A stretch of DNA of 64,000 bases. It comes from Ectobius pallidus (taxonomy: Eukaryota; Arthropoda; Insecta; Blattodea; Ectobiidae). Below the pieces are notes generated by a model. It had not been told where the DNA came from and did no database searches. It was given only the letters and a program-made list of their open reading frames with translations. The DNA is taken from contig CAXKWD010000013.1 in NCBI GenBank assembly GCA_964059195.1, positions 24,838,611 to 24,902,610 of the forward strand, written 5' to 3'. This document shows positions 34,531 through 46,173 of this stretch, piece after piece. The translations under genes were made by a program, and so were the position numbers. Numbering within the stretch: position 1 is the first letter of the stretch; every line of letters begins with the position of its first letter.

Positions 34531-35445
34531 TATACTTGATCTACGATGTGTACGGAGCAAAAAGTAAACAACCTAGTGTGAAAAAACGAAGTTCACAAGA
34601 ATTCGTTTTTGAGACTGAGTAATTGATCACATACAGTAAGTCAATTGAACTTTCTTTTAGACTAGACTCGTAAGTCTTGTGGTATAGTGGTTAATATTCC
34701 TAGATACAGCGCCTATTGTCCCAGTTTCGAATCTCAATTCCGTCAAATGAATTTATGCGTCTTTGATTTTGGTTTAATTTTGACCGGTGATCCGACACCT
34801 CCTGTAGACCTGTATTATTTTAGGGTTTTGAAACCCGTTGAAGATACTAACATGGATGGTGCCATTTTCACTCATACATATTGTACAGATATTTCAAGGT
34901 TTTTAATGTTTTGTATACATTTACAACCTGTATCTTCTCGCCGCTAAACAATCGTTTCCTCTAAAATGTTTCTTTATTGGTGATATAAGCACTGGCTAGC
35001 AAATTTTTTCCATAATACAAGTTAATAGAAGCTACGCCTATCACTTTTACTTACAACATGTTGTGTACTTCAATTCACATCATGTAAATGTAAAATACAG
35101 CGAATTAATTAATTATATTATAAATAAGTCTTCCATTAAATAATATATGTCACTTGTTTTACTTCAGAATCAACAAACTTGCCTAGGCAAAGATAAAAAC
35201 AAATGAAATATTGTCGGCTAGATAAAAGATGTGAAAACACTACGAAAGCATGCAGCTCTCTTAACATATTAACTTATTATATAAGCTATAAATATTTTCG
35301 CGAAGTGCGGAATTAAAGTAAACATCTGACTGAACTTGTCGCACTATCGTGAAGTATGCGCTGAACCAATGAAATTACAGGAGACAGTTAGTCAAGATAA
35401 GTCTGTTGTTTACTTTTGCTCCGTATACATGGTGGATCAAGTATA
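34531..35445. mobile_element. TIR element copy A, carries tRNA-like segment
   Basis: The left end TATACTTGATCTACGATG and the right end (reverse complement TATACTTGATCCACCATG) form an inverted repeat of about 41 bp that continues ACGGAGCAAAA.GTAAACAAC. A second copy with the same ends spans 41601-45877. A neighbouring C on the left and G on the right extend the palindrome in both copies. If the duplication is TA, the element is Tc1/mariner-like; other families are possible. There is no transposase frame. The 86-codon frame at 34687-34947 lies inside and is not recognisable. Confidence 0.85.
34676..34737 (+). repeat. tRNA-like segment inside TIR element
   Basis: CTTGTGGTATAGTGGTTAAT resembles an A box and CAGTTTCGAATCTC a B box. 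The A box part is also present, diverged, at about 41745-41775 in copy B (CTTGTGATTTAGTGCTTAGT), so it was part of the ancestral element. Confidence 0.55.
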
Positions 35446-35579
35446 GCATAAATGAGAGCCTTGGACTGTAAATATTATCAACAATATTATTACTGTACTT
35501 TAAATGTAAGTGCAATTCAGGAATATTAAAGAATTAGTCGCAATGACGTTAGTTGTAAAAATGTGATAATGTTATAACT

Positions 35580-36214
35580 AAGGTTAGGATGTTTATGACA
35601 TGTCATATTTTTATCCTGACCTCTGTTCTCGCCACAAACACAAACTAAACATGAATTGCACATTGCATATAAAGTCATATTCTGGTAATTTTCATGGTAT
35701 TGGTCATATTTCGATCATGTTTGTAATTTAACGTCATATTTTTCTTATACTCGAAAATTCGGCAAAGAGCACAGTTATGCTGTATATGCACTAAATTATC
35801 TACTTAATTTTTTTTCCGAAAATGAGTCACGAATATTTTGGTTTTACTGTAACTGAAATCTGAAGGGACAGTAACAAGTAATAGCACAATTACCTCTTCC
35901 TCCTTGTTGTTAACTTAAAATAGAAATGTTTCAAAAATATTTTCAGTTCACATTTTAAAGTGGTATCTGGAAACTAAACAGATTGAAGTTCTTTAGAAGT
36001 AAAACTGTAAATCACCTGTAAAATTATTAAAAAGAGATTATCTGATCGAATTAATGTGATGTAATAATTTAGTGTCATTAAACGTTTAAAATTGGAGCAT
36101 TTATTTTTAGAAAATATGTTCTTTTTTGAGGTCATATTAAGGATTTTTGGGCCATATTTAGTAATTTTTAGGTCATATTTTCCACTTTTTTAGGTCATAA
36201 ACATCCGAACCCAA
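35580..36214. mobile_element. hAT-like MITE with TSD and subterminal repeats
   Basis: It is flanked by the same word GTTATAACT at 35571-35579 and 36215-36223. The ends are inverted: left AAGGTTAGGATGTTTATGAC, right (reversed) TTGGGTTCGGATGTTTATGA. Many GTCATATTT words sit near both ends (for example near 35600, 35705, 35730, 36130, 36170), like the subterminal repeats hAT transposases bind. Size 635 bp, no coding capacity. The duplication is 8 or 9 bp depending on where the end is set. Confidence 0.8.
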
Positions 36215-36223
36215 GTTATAACT

Positions 36224-37430
36224 AACCATTATTAACTGGCTTCCACTTTATTGGATAAACGAAATTCTCCCAACGAAGGTATGACAAGCACAAAAATAAA
36301 TTAGTTTATTTTGTGAGCGAGTGAGTGGTAGCAGTGCAACACACAATGGATAGTCTGCACTAAATGTTTCGTAGTATCTGAACTAGGTAATACATAACTG
36401 CCAAGACAAGTGAATTATGTAAAAGAAAGCTTATATATTTACACAGATATTTTAAAATAAAATACCCATTTTAGAAAATTCTAACTACATTAACAATTTT
36501 ATGTTATGGATAAACGATTAAGGAAGCATATTTCATTCGATGAAAACATCCGTTCAACAATAATTTACGCTATGTCATTTTAATAAGGCAAGGGTAAATA
36601 TTTAAATAACAAAATACTAAGATGTCTAACGATAAACATGATTGGTTCATTGAGTGAAATTATTGCTGTATTTATAACGAAATTAACATGAAAATATAAT
36701 ATTGAGAGAATAAAAATCGGAGTTATGTTGTTCGGGTATTGTTACTTGGGCATCCGGAGACGAATTATAATAATTCATACGTCGAGGAGTAAGTTCATCT
36801 GTTCATTAATCCTGGATATGAAAACTAAAGCTTCCTGTAAAATTGTCCCCAAGATTATTCTCATTTACATTCACGTGGTTTTCGAAAGAGTCATTTCCGG
36901 TTAATAACAGTGGTTTCCTATATCAAAATACTTAAATTAGATTCGTCTGAAATTTGTATTATTTAGAGCTGAAAGGTGTGAGACCAACACCAACTGATGC
37001 GCTGGATTCTCATCATAGCGTAGTACAGGACTAGGACTACATTGCTTGCACTACGCTCCTGTGTATTAACTTTTTGCACATGTAAAAAGTTTTACAATGG
37101 CCACATTCATGTTTGCAGCAGCTTCATGGAGCTAAATAGACTATTTTATTTCAAATTATTAAAAGTTCATCGAAGCAAACAGACCATTCCCGGGCACGGA
37201 AGAGATATGTGAAAATGTTTGCAAATTGACAACGTCACCATACGGGCACTTCCGTTGCTTTTGAAACAAACTTCTGATCATTCACTGGGATGGACAGATA
37301 TATACATTTGACATAAAGAGAGAGATTTAGTATGAAAAGAGGAAAAGTGGATCACGTCTAAGGTAATTCAAACAAGATAAATTAAACTGTATCACCGAGA
37401 TGGTATATATAATACTTACTTACTAAATTT
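36224..37430. other. AT-rich, no gene seen
   Basis: No frame over 60 codons and no repeat partner recognised. Confidence 0.45.
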
Positions 37431-37435
37431 GCAAT

Positions 37436-37690
37436 AGACAATTCCTCAGTAAGCTAAAGATTCATTGCCGCGCTTACCTGAGCCCGCCATTCAACCCTAT
37501 TCTGCGATAACTCCATCCAACAATCCCTCATAAACCCTACTTCTCTTAAATCAGTCCTATTATTGTCCTCCCACCTGCGTCTAGGTCTTCCAATGGTATT
37601 TTCCCTTTTGAGATAGGCCTATATCTTCCCTCCTCCATGTCCAGCCCATTTCATCCTCCGTGATTTCATTACCCTTACTATAAGAATATG
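37436..37690 (-). pseudogene. Second copy of non-LTR tail seen at 6840
   Basis: It aligns with 6860-7190 in the same orientation: CAATTCCTC.G.AAGCTAAAG, CTTACCTGAGCCCGCCATTC, AACCCTATTCTG, TCTAGGTCT and CATGTCCAGCCCATTTCATC. On the minus strand it encodes the end of a LINE protein with frame breaks. It too is bounded by TACTTACTTACT on the side corresponding to its 3' end. Confidence 0.72.
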
Positions 37691-37993
37691 AAGAGACCCA
37701 ATAATAAACAAGAATCTTATACAATCTAATTTCATATTCATTTTGTAGTAGGCTAAATACAGAAATAATCTCACTTAATTAACCAACAACAATGCTTTCA
37801 GGTAATCAGGTCAAGATAAACAGGGAACAGTTCCATTTTCTGTTGTAACGAATAACGAAAGCATGATCAAATAAATTATCTCCGATTTTATATTCTACAC
37901 ATAACTGATGACCAGTGATTTTTATGAATTTAAATAAATTGCTCTTTTGTCATATTCGTGCAGACAGCAGTAGATGCACCAGAGGCGCGCACT

Positions 37994-39289
37994 CAGGACT
38001 GGTTTAAGGAATTCCGGGCTCCATGCAAGATTTACTGTTGAGGGTTCTTTTCGTTCATCGCCGATTTATCAAAACAAGGTTATCTAGTAACATTCCACAC
38101 ATAACTTAAAAACACACAATATTTTAGTTTGCCTCTTATGTTAGCTTTAATTTTTCAACAAAAACTGATGATGGCATAACAATATTATCGCCGAAATGCA
38201 TATTCACCATTAAAATAACACCACAACACACTGGCCATCTACATAGGAAGCCAACCGACGAATTCTGCGAGAATATCATAACAATAACTAAGAAACGAGC
38301 ACGTTTCGCTTATAATGTGAAAATCTGGACATTATTATTATTATATTATTGTGTTAAGACACTCAGTATAAAAAAGGGAAACTCATTTAGCCATCTACAT
38401 TTTAATGTTTGAAAACATGTGCAACTTATGTCATTTTATTATTTTAATTTGTACATAAGTTGTTAATGATTTGCACACATATCTTGCTTAGCTCCTGTAC
38501 ATAAGACACTCCAAACAATATAATTGGAAAGTTATAAGATATAGTTTTAATATCATCACCATTATCAGTTGGGAATATAGGCCTACTTGACAGTTATTTT
38601 TAATCTCAATTAGAATTATGTGGCAATTTCATTTGCCCCCATGGTAATACATATATTTCATGTCTATAAATGTACTACACAATATAAGTTCATGTATAAC
38701 AAGTTAATAAACTAGAGTGTCCCCTAAGTGTCACAGTATGTTGTATTGTTGCTATTATTAGAGGGAATAAGGAGGAAAAATACTATTCAAAATTATCAAG
38801 CCTAACCTATTTACTTTGTCCTGCAGACATTGCTTAAATTTCCACTGATAGCTTATTTCCATATAGCGTTATTAGATTGAATAACGCAATGGAATTTTTA
38901 TAAATTGAAATTTAAACTGTACTTGCAAGGATTTATCCTGCAAAACAAAGTGCAAAACTATATAACAAAAATTATTAATCCAATTGTTTCCTTGAATTTA
39001 TGGTATACAATTTTTACAAAACAAACCTATGTTCTGTTCTTTTTTCGCAATCTTGTATTGTTACAAAGTAGCTTATAGCCTGAGTTTGATTATTTTACAA
39101 TTTAAGTTAACTGTCGCAAACTTTAAAAAATGTACCTTTCCATTCTAACATCTCCGAAAAAAGCCAGCTTAAATCTGAATTTTCCTGCTTTTTACCATTA
39201 TTTTGCAAGAGGCCGATGAAGGTGCCCATTGAGGTCGGTCACCCCCCCCCCGCAACTTCGGGTGCTGCGGGGCCCTTAAACCGGCCCTG
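37994..39289. mobile_element. hAT-type element, 1.3 kb, 8-bp TSD
   Basis: Left end CAGGACTGGTTTAAGG; right end reversed CAGGGCCGGTTTAAGG. Flanking 8-mers are CGCGCACT (37986-37993) and CGCACACT (39290-39297), matching 7 of 8. CAGGGCCGGTTTAAGGGCC ends are typical of insect hAT families. No transposase frame remains. The interior holds the hammerhead-like core at 38165-38196, which may belong to a nested repeat, and a C-run with GCAACTTCGGGTGCTGCGG near the right end. Confidence 0.78.
38165..38196 (+). ncRNA. Hammerhead-ribozyme-like core A
   Basis: CTGATGA (38165-38171), then a stem-loop TGGC-ATAA / TTAT-CGCC (38172-38192, one bulged C), then GAAA (38193-38196). CUGANGA and GAAA flanking stem II form the invariant hammerhead core. 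Stems I and III and the cleavage site cannot be confirmed by eye. Minimal hammerheads are known from Penelope-like element terminal repeats. Confidence 0.35.
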
Positions 39290-39297
39290 CGCACACT

Positions 39298-41600
39298 GTT
39301 TACACTGTGGAGTGACTGTCCATACACAGTGACGTCATGCTAGGTACATGCCACACTAAATTTGAGTCTTCAATCCGTGTATATACATTCGAAGCCTAGT
39401 AATCATAATTTAATAAAGAAACAAATGAATACAATATTTTAATTTACCTACTATTATTCAATTAATAAACAAACAAAGCTGTAAATAATATAAATTTGAC
39501 AATACAAAAATATAAAAATGTTAGCATATGGTTTTAAAAGTCATTCAATATGAATATAATGAAATATAAGTTAGGACATAAAAGTTAAATATCTTCTTTT
39601 GAATTGTGAAACACATAACTTACAGTATGCATAATTTAATAAATTAACTGAAGGACTATATTGTAAGATCTGCTGTCGGCGTGAAAGACTAGGACATTGG
39701 CTAGCTGAATATACACGGACACAACATAAGCAAGCTGAGTGGTGAATGGATCACGGAGACATGTATGCAAGCTATTCAGCACTATAATTATTTGCCGATG
39801 ACAGAGAGGTAGCTCCATTCATTGCCATCCGATATACATTACCAGTGGTCCTCAAATCGCCAGGGGCCAATTACGAGCTATTTACCTGCATACCTCTCCA
39901 CAATATCCAAATACGTCACCCGCGATGCCAAGTTGTATTCACCAGCAAAATCCTAATCATGTAATTATTTCTACATTGTACAATGGTAAGTAGATCTACA
40001 TTTAATACAGCTTCAAATATATCCGTATAAGTAAATAATTCTATAAACGTTAATACCTAATGCTAATTACTGCCCTTTATCCCTTTATAATATATGGTTT
40101 GATTATGAACGTAAAATACTTATTGCATACATACATACATTACACTTTGCTTTTAACTCATCAACATCTGTCGCTTGAATATTACCAGGATGATTTCAGG
40201 TCCTCTCACTCTTTCGAATTCAACATGATACGACCATCGGTCTCAAAAGTTTAAAGGTAACATGCTAGCTTTTTTATTCGAAGGTCGCAGGTCCGAACCC
40301 GGAGAAGTTCTCTGGCTGTAATAATTCTTAGAACAAGTCCACCTAGACGGACTAAAACCGTGTTTTTTTTTTTGGGTGGATTTGCGGCAAATTATAGAAC
40401 TTCACGCTTAAATTAGAGTTTGGATATTTCATGTACACGCAATATTGCCTGCTTTTAAAGTGATCGATTAATTCCATTGATTCAAATCGTAGTTCCTTCA
40501 GCCTATTTGTAAAGTCACTGGACAATTCACCGGTGAAGCATCATACTGTTTTGTTTTTTTTATCGGTCCTTGTGTGATGAAAGTCATCGATTGCTGTCAG
40601 ACTCATCGAACTTCATTTACGACGCTTCTTAGATGACATATGTAGGAGCAGAGAAGCAGACGACAGTTGCCACTACCAGAAATAAATTGAGTTTGTTTTC
40701 GTGCGAAAGCTAATGAACTACTCTCCATCAAAGGATGAGTTCTCCGAAAATGAAAGTTATGATCTGATTTTGTTTCAAGGCGAGAGATAAGGGATCCATT
40801 AATTAATGTTTACTTCCGAATATCATCCGTAGTTGCGTGTTGAGTTAAGTACTTTACTTAAATTACAAAATTTATTATTATTTATAAAATATTATTTATA
40901 AGAATGGTAGCGCTCAGTTAGGCTTATTAGTTCCCTACCCATCGTATATTTTAACATCTAAGTTTTGCAAACCTATGGTACAATAATTTATATACACCCC
41001 ACCGAAATCCATCAACCTGTTCGTAAAGTCAACAGTAATCAAGAAATCATCACAACATTAAATGACGTGTTGGGACTTCACCACCGGTGATTTTACAGAT
41101 GATTCTAAAACCTTGTCCATAACTTAATGTTCTATTAGATGGCTCTCAAGGCGATGGGCTTACCATATTCTGTCACTCTATCTTCTGCAGGGAAATAAGC
41201 AAAAATAAACTCGTCTTGGATAATGATACCACTCTGAGGCCCTATGATCCATTCACTGATACGAAAGTATTCAGAGCAGATCAGATCGGTAGATATTTTG
41301 ATTCGATGGAGTGTCACGAATACACGCAATCGAATAATTTCGAATAATTAGCAATCTCTGCGAATTAAAAATTCTTCTGTTATTTTAATGAATGTTCATG
41401 GTCCCTCAGTGCTACAAGGACTAAATAGAATAGATGGATCATCTGGTATTGGCACTGCAGTTCGTAGAACTGTGTTTACAGTGTAGACTACTGGACAGTT
41501 CCTTATTTACTACGTGGCAGACGTAAAATTAATGCAATGTTTTGAAATATTGGAGTTGGCATATCAAATTTTTCACGTTGAAAGAAATAAAAAAAAAAAC
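39298..41600. other. No gene; possible B box fragment near 40285
   Basis: AT-rich with short frames only. GGTCGCAGGTCCGAACCCGG near 40283-40303 resembles a tRNA T-arm, likely a SINE scrap. The 64-codon minus frame at 41135-41329 has no known domain. Confidence 0.4.
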
Positions 41601-41954
41601 TATACTTGATCCAAGATGTACGGAGCGAAAATAAACAACCAAATGTGAAAGTACAAAGCACAGTTCACAAGAGTTAGTTTTTGAGACTGATTAGTTGATT
41701 ACATACAAGTAAATTCAATTTGTATTAAACATTTTTTTTTAGTTTAAGTCTTGTGATTTAGTGCTTAGTATTGCTAGATACACCCCCAATATTATGTTGA
41801 TTTCTTATAGTTAGGGAGATCAGACATATCATTAACAATCGCCAGAATTTTATTACAGTTATTTCATTATTGAAATAAAATGTATGCACCTTTCTTCTTA
41901 TAGCACATTGAATCCAGTCTTCTGTGTAATTCACTTCTGAGTAGAAATGTTAAT

Positions 41955-42352
41955 ATTGGAGAAAATTTTTTTGGAACTTTGTGAAACTTCTGAAAAGATG
42001 AAGAAGCAGCTACTTTAGTATTGGTGAGAATATTTTTAGAACTTTGTGAAACGTCTGAGAAGAAGAGGAAGAAGCTATTTTACTAGTGGTGAGAATGTTT
42101 TCGGAAATTTGGGAAACATCTGAGAAGAAGAGGAAGAAGAAGCTATTTTAGTATTGGGGAGATTGTTTTTGGTACTTTGTGATACATCTGTGAAGAAGAG
42201 GAAAAAGAAGATATTTTACAATTACTAAGTTTTTAGTACTTTGTGATACATATGTGAAGAAGAGGAAGAAGAAGCTATTTTACCATTAGTGAGAATATTT
42301 TTCGTACTATTGGTATTACTATGATCTGAGGAGGAGGAAGAAGATATTTTAC
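41955..42352 (+). repeat. Minisatellite, about six 66-bp units
   Basis: Units of 64-69 bp follow the pattern GTGAGAATATTTTTAGAACT, TTGTGAAACATCTGAGAAGA, AGAGGAAGAAGCTATTTTA. Units differ by a few substitutions and indels. Unit lengths are not all multiples of three, so it is probably not coding. Confidence 0.9.
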
Positions 42353-42464
42353 TATTGATATTACTGTGGTGTCTAGTTAAAGGTTTGAGGTGGTGTATAT
42401 TATATATTGGGATTGGTGTTGAGGTGTTGACCGGTCAGTGAATTGTAACATACCACCCAAACCA

Positions 42465-42600
42465 TCCGGGTCATATCGGCCTTATATAGCAAATTTCAGC
42501 CAATCACTTACTTCTTACTTCATCTTACTTCATCTTACTTCAACCAATCACAGAGAAGCTTGCTTTTCCGTTTCGATAACCAATCAAATCTTTCCTTCTA
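42465..42600 (+). promoter_or_regulatory. Cluster of CCAAT words
   Basis: CCAATCA occurs three times (near 42500, 42544 and 42580) with a CTTATATAG word before the first and a tandem ATCTTACTTC repeat between. This could be a Pol II promoter of a lost element, but no transcript start or gene follows. Confidence 0.2.
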
Positions 42601-43539
42601 AGCTTATAATATGACATCAGGATTATTATATAAGTATTTTGTTTTTCTATTGTAATTTAATTAACTATCATAAGATAATTTATTACTATATAAAAAAGGA
42701 AATTAATTAATTCAGGCAATACATTCTATTAACTATAGCAATCCAAAAGCATAACAGAAATAAGCTAATGCCACTTTGGGCTTGACGTATTTGGTAGCAT
42801 AATGTTAATAAATTCTAATTTAAAAAGCATAATATATAGGAAATTAAGCGTACTTCTTAAAAATTAACCTCAAAATCTCATTTAATCAGAAGTGGACAGT
42901 ATTATTCAAATTATATAATTAAACCACAAGGCTTACCGACCCTCAACTATAGCATAAGCTTTGTCTATTTCTTTATTACATTTGTAACTTCAATTGTGTT
43001 TTGTATTTGCAAGAATAAGTTATATTTATTCACAGATTAATTTTCAATGTACAGCAAAAATGTAAATGTCAAATATTCAAACGTATAGTGTTAATGAAGT
43101 ATAAAGTATTAAAAATGTAGCACGTTTAAAATATTGTAATATTAATTGTATATTCCATATTTTGTATTTACAGGTTAATTTAGTAAATTTAAATTTTTAT
43201 AATAAACGTAACAATCGTTCTTGTGTAATATCAAACACTGAACTGTGTAAGCAAAAAAATGAACAAACTAGCTAAAGAAGCTGTAGGCCTTTTATACTTT
43301 TAAAAATTGTTGCCCTAAGGAAAGTTAACATGAAACTACCAGAATGTTAATTTAACAGTTTGAATCAGATCCAGTACAAACTACCGTATAATGTAGGCTA
43401 TATTGTACTCAACCTGTACTAGACTCATAACATAACCTCAAGCACGGCTGGTATTCCACATCAGGTCTTCCGAAATTAAACGTTTAAGGAATTGATAGGA
43501 ATAGTATTAAAAAAAAACAAAAATGAATACAGATTAACG

Positions 43540-44072
43540 AAGTACAGATTAGCTGTTTTTGGAAAGAGTTCCGGATAATACTACACAATAAACTTTCAAC
43601 AGATATAGGCTAAAATCAATAAACGGATTAAATAGATTTAGAGAAAAACTTTTTAATTTCCTTTTTGAAAGAGCATATTATTCAATTGATGAGTTCCTTA
43701 ACGAGCAGTAAATAGGGCACAAGACTGTAATGTAAATTATTATTGTTTTAAATGCGAACACTACATTCAGTAAAAATTTATATCTTATTATATTTTTACT
43801 GTCAGATATACTGTAAGCTATTCTTTCCACTACAACTGCTTTTAAAAATGAAAGTTGTATAATATACTGTAGGCCTATATTGCTAAATTTAAGTAATTTC
43901 CTAACTGTGTTTGTAGTAGTGAAACATAGGTACTTTGTAAATATAACTATATATAAGTTTCTGTAGACTTAGTATTATTGTAAATATGTTTCTTGTATGG
44001 AAGTTAATGACGTGTCCAATATCAGCCTTGGATTGATCTTACGGACGAAATAAATCTAAATCTAAATCTTAA
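43540..44072 (+). pseudogene. Jockey/CR1-like retrotransposon 3' end
   Basis: The plus strand encodes NGLNRFREKLFNFLFERAYY then SIDEFLNEQ and a stop near 43710. This is the closing segment of jockey/CR1-type proteins (FK.KLK.FLL....YS.DEFL). About 350 bp of untranslated sequence follows, ending in a tandem AAATCT tail near 44050-44070. The coding region upstream is lost or scrambled. Confidence 0.65.
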
Positions 44073-44856
44073 CTAGCCTAAATAAAATAAGGCATAATGT
44101 GGGTTGCTCTTGTTAAAAACCAAGACCTATCTAAATCACTTCGCTCATTTATATTGTAAAGTTTCCAGTTCCATTACCAGACGAAAGTTCGTGTATCCAC
44201 TTAAGTCAAAAATACAGTAAAACTAATTTGTACCAAAAACACAAAAGAAACAGGATATCGAGACCCGGAATTCCAAAGAGAACAAAGTACTAAACAGTAC
44301 TGAATAAGTTAATGAATTTCATTTTGAGCCAATAGGGTGGGATAGAGTGAAAATATAATTTTCAACCACCTTATACCCTCATTAATAAAATTTAACTAAA
44401 AGAAGAAGAATTCCTTTTGTGTAACTATAATTGCAGGAGTGACAGATGGCAAGTTTCTTATAATTGTCGTAAAACAAACCAACAATAGTTCTTGATTAAA
44501 ATGTAAACATTCAAAGTGTGCAGTCTTTTTATACATTAAAATTAATAAAGCACATATATTATTAAAAAACTCACCGTTTTCCTACATACATAGGAGTCGT
44601 GGCCAAATCACAAAAACAGTCCATATATTATTTATATCCAGTTACTCTTTGCAAGAGCATCCAACATGTATCGTCAAGTAGTGAAATTAACATACTTTAG
44701 AACAGCAGTAAACTTCTCTTCTTGTATTAAAATTCTTAAAAATTATTCACAGTTGTTCACACTATAGCGCACTTTTCTTAAAAATGCGTTCTTGTCTGTA
44801 GACGTTATTAAGCACACGTTGGGTCTCTTCTTCTTCTGTCATTTAAATTTATTGGG

Positions 44857-44892
44857 GATGCATTTCGACTCACGTGAGAGTCATTTTCAACC
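44857..44892 (-). ncRNA. Degenerate hammerhead-like core B
   Basis: Minus strand: TTGAAAATGACTC, loop TCACGT, GAGTCGAAATG. Stem II (GACTC/GAGTC) and GAAA are intact, but CUGANGA is reduced to UUGAAAA. GAAATGCAT follows as in core A. Probably a decayed member of the same kind. Confidence 0.2.
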
Positions 44893-45877
44893 CTACACCA
44901 CTACTGAATAACTTGAGAAGTGTTGGTTTGAAGTATCTAGCATAATAGCGATTAATAATCATAACATCTCAAATATATAATACATACTGTTATTAGTTAA
45001 TCACTATTCAGGAATTACCTTCAACTTCAGCTTACTGGCACGGATTCGATCCTCGACGTGCAACCACCAATGCACAACTGATAGAAATGCGCCACTTTAA
45101 GGTAAAAACGCGCCAAAACTAGCGGATTGACGTCAACCGAAAGCAGTTGAGGTGTTTGTAGGCTTTAGTGCATTAGTGTCCTATGTGCCAGGGACATCAC
45201 AATCGTCACTTTAACTCGCGCAACCTGAAAATAAAATGCAGGGTGCTAGTGATATCGTCTGTCTATGAAGATACTTCATCCCGTAAGTAATCTCAAAGGG
45301 TCTCCCAGAAATATTATATGATGTAGATGTAGATATCTTGTTTTGTAGAACTTGGGTTCAGCTAATCTCAAGGTTTCCTCGCACATGTTTCTTTATTGGT
45401 AATGTAAGTTCTGAAGGCCCAGGTTCGCAATTTTCTGCCATAATACAGAATTACTGGAGATTATGCTTATCACTTTTACTTACAAGATATTGTGGTGTAC
45501 TTCAACTCACATTAGCCTATGTAATATTATAAAATATGTCTTGTTTTCAATATCTCCCGTTAATTTTTTTCTTCAGAATCAAGAAAGTTGCCACGGCAAC
45601 GACAAAAACAAATTATTTTTGGTTTGCTAGAAATATGACGGAATAAACCTATGATACAACTATGAAAGCAATCAACTTACCTAACAGAACTTATGTTCTC
45701 ACATAAGTTACAAATAATTTCGATTTGTGCGGAATGAAAATATATACATCTGGCTAGGCTGTCGTATTATCGTGAAGTATGCGCTGGTGCGATTAACCAA
45801 TAAAACGACAGGACACAGTTAGTCAAGGTAAGTCTGTTGTTTACATTTTTCTCCGTACACATCGTGGATCAAGTATA

Positions 45878-46130
45878 GTGATATTCAAATAACATTTCCT
45901 AATATAAGCATAACTTAGCGATTATACTGATCTACGACTGAGTTGCCGAAATGCGCTGGCACAAAGTAAAATGTTAACTTTTAAATGCAACTCATAAGCT
46001 CGGTAAAATCGGAATATATACGTTCATTGCCAGCTCCTAAAGAAAGATGTCTACCTACTGTAAATTCCATCCCGGAATTCATTCTGCTAAAGGGAAAACC
46101 CAGATAACCCCATTAAATTAGCCAGTATTC
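45878..46130. other. No gene seen
   Basis: Short unannotated spacer between element B and a LINE tail. Confidence 0.4.

Positions 46131-46173
<43 letters not shown>

Larger units (their letters stand above)
41601..45877. mobile_element. TIR element copy B, expanded or nested
   Basis: The ends match copy A: TATACTTGATCCAAGATG on the left and, reversed, TATACTTGATCCACGATG on the right. Positions 41601-41775 align with the left part of copy A, and 45350-45877 with its right part (CATGTTTCTTTATTGGT, TATCACTTTTACTTACAA, TCGTGAAGTATGCGCTG, AAGTCTGTTGTTTAC). The 3.5 kb between replaces about 200 bp of copy A and contains a minisatellite, a LINE tail and other repeats. Either copy B took nested insertions, or copy A is a deletion derivative. 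Confidence 0.75.

Noticed and set aside
41955..42352. Repeat protein encoded by the 66-bp units
   Set aside because: Unit lengths vary and are not all multiples of three; stops occur in all frames.
42465..42600. A real Pol II promoter
   Set aside because: CCAAT words alone are weak evidence, and no gene or transcript start follows; listed only at low confidence.
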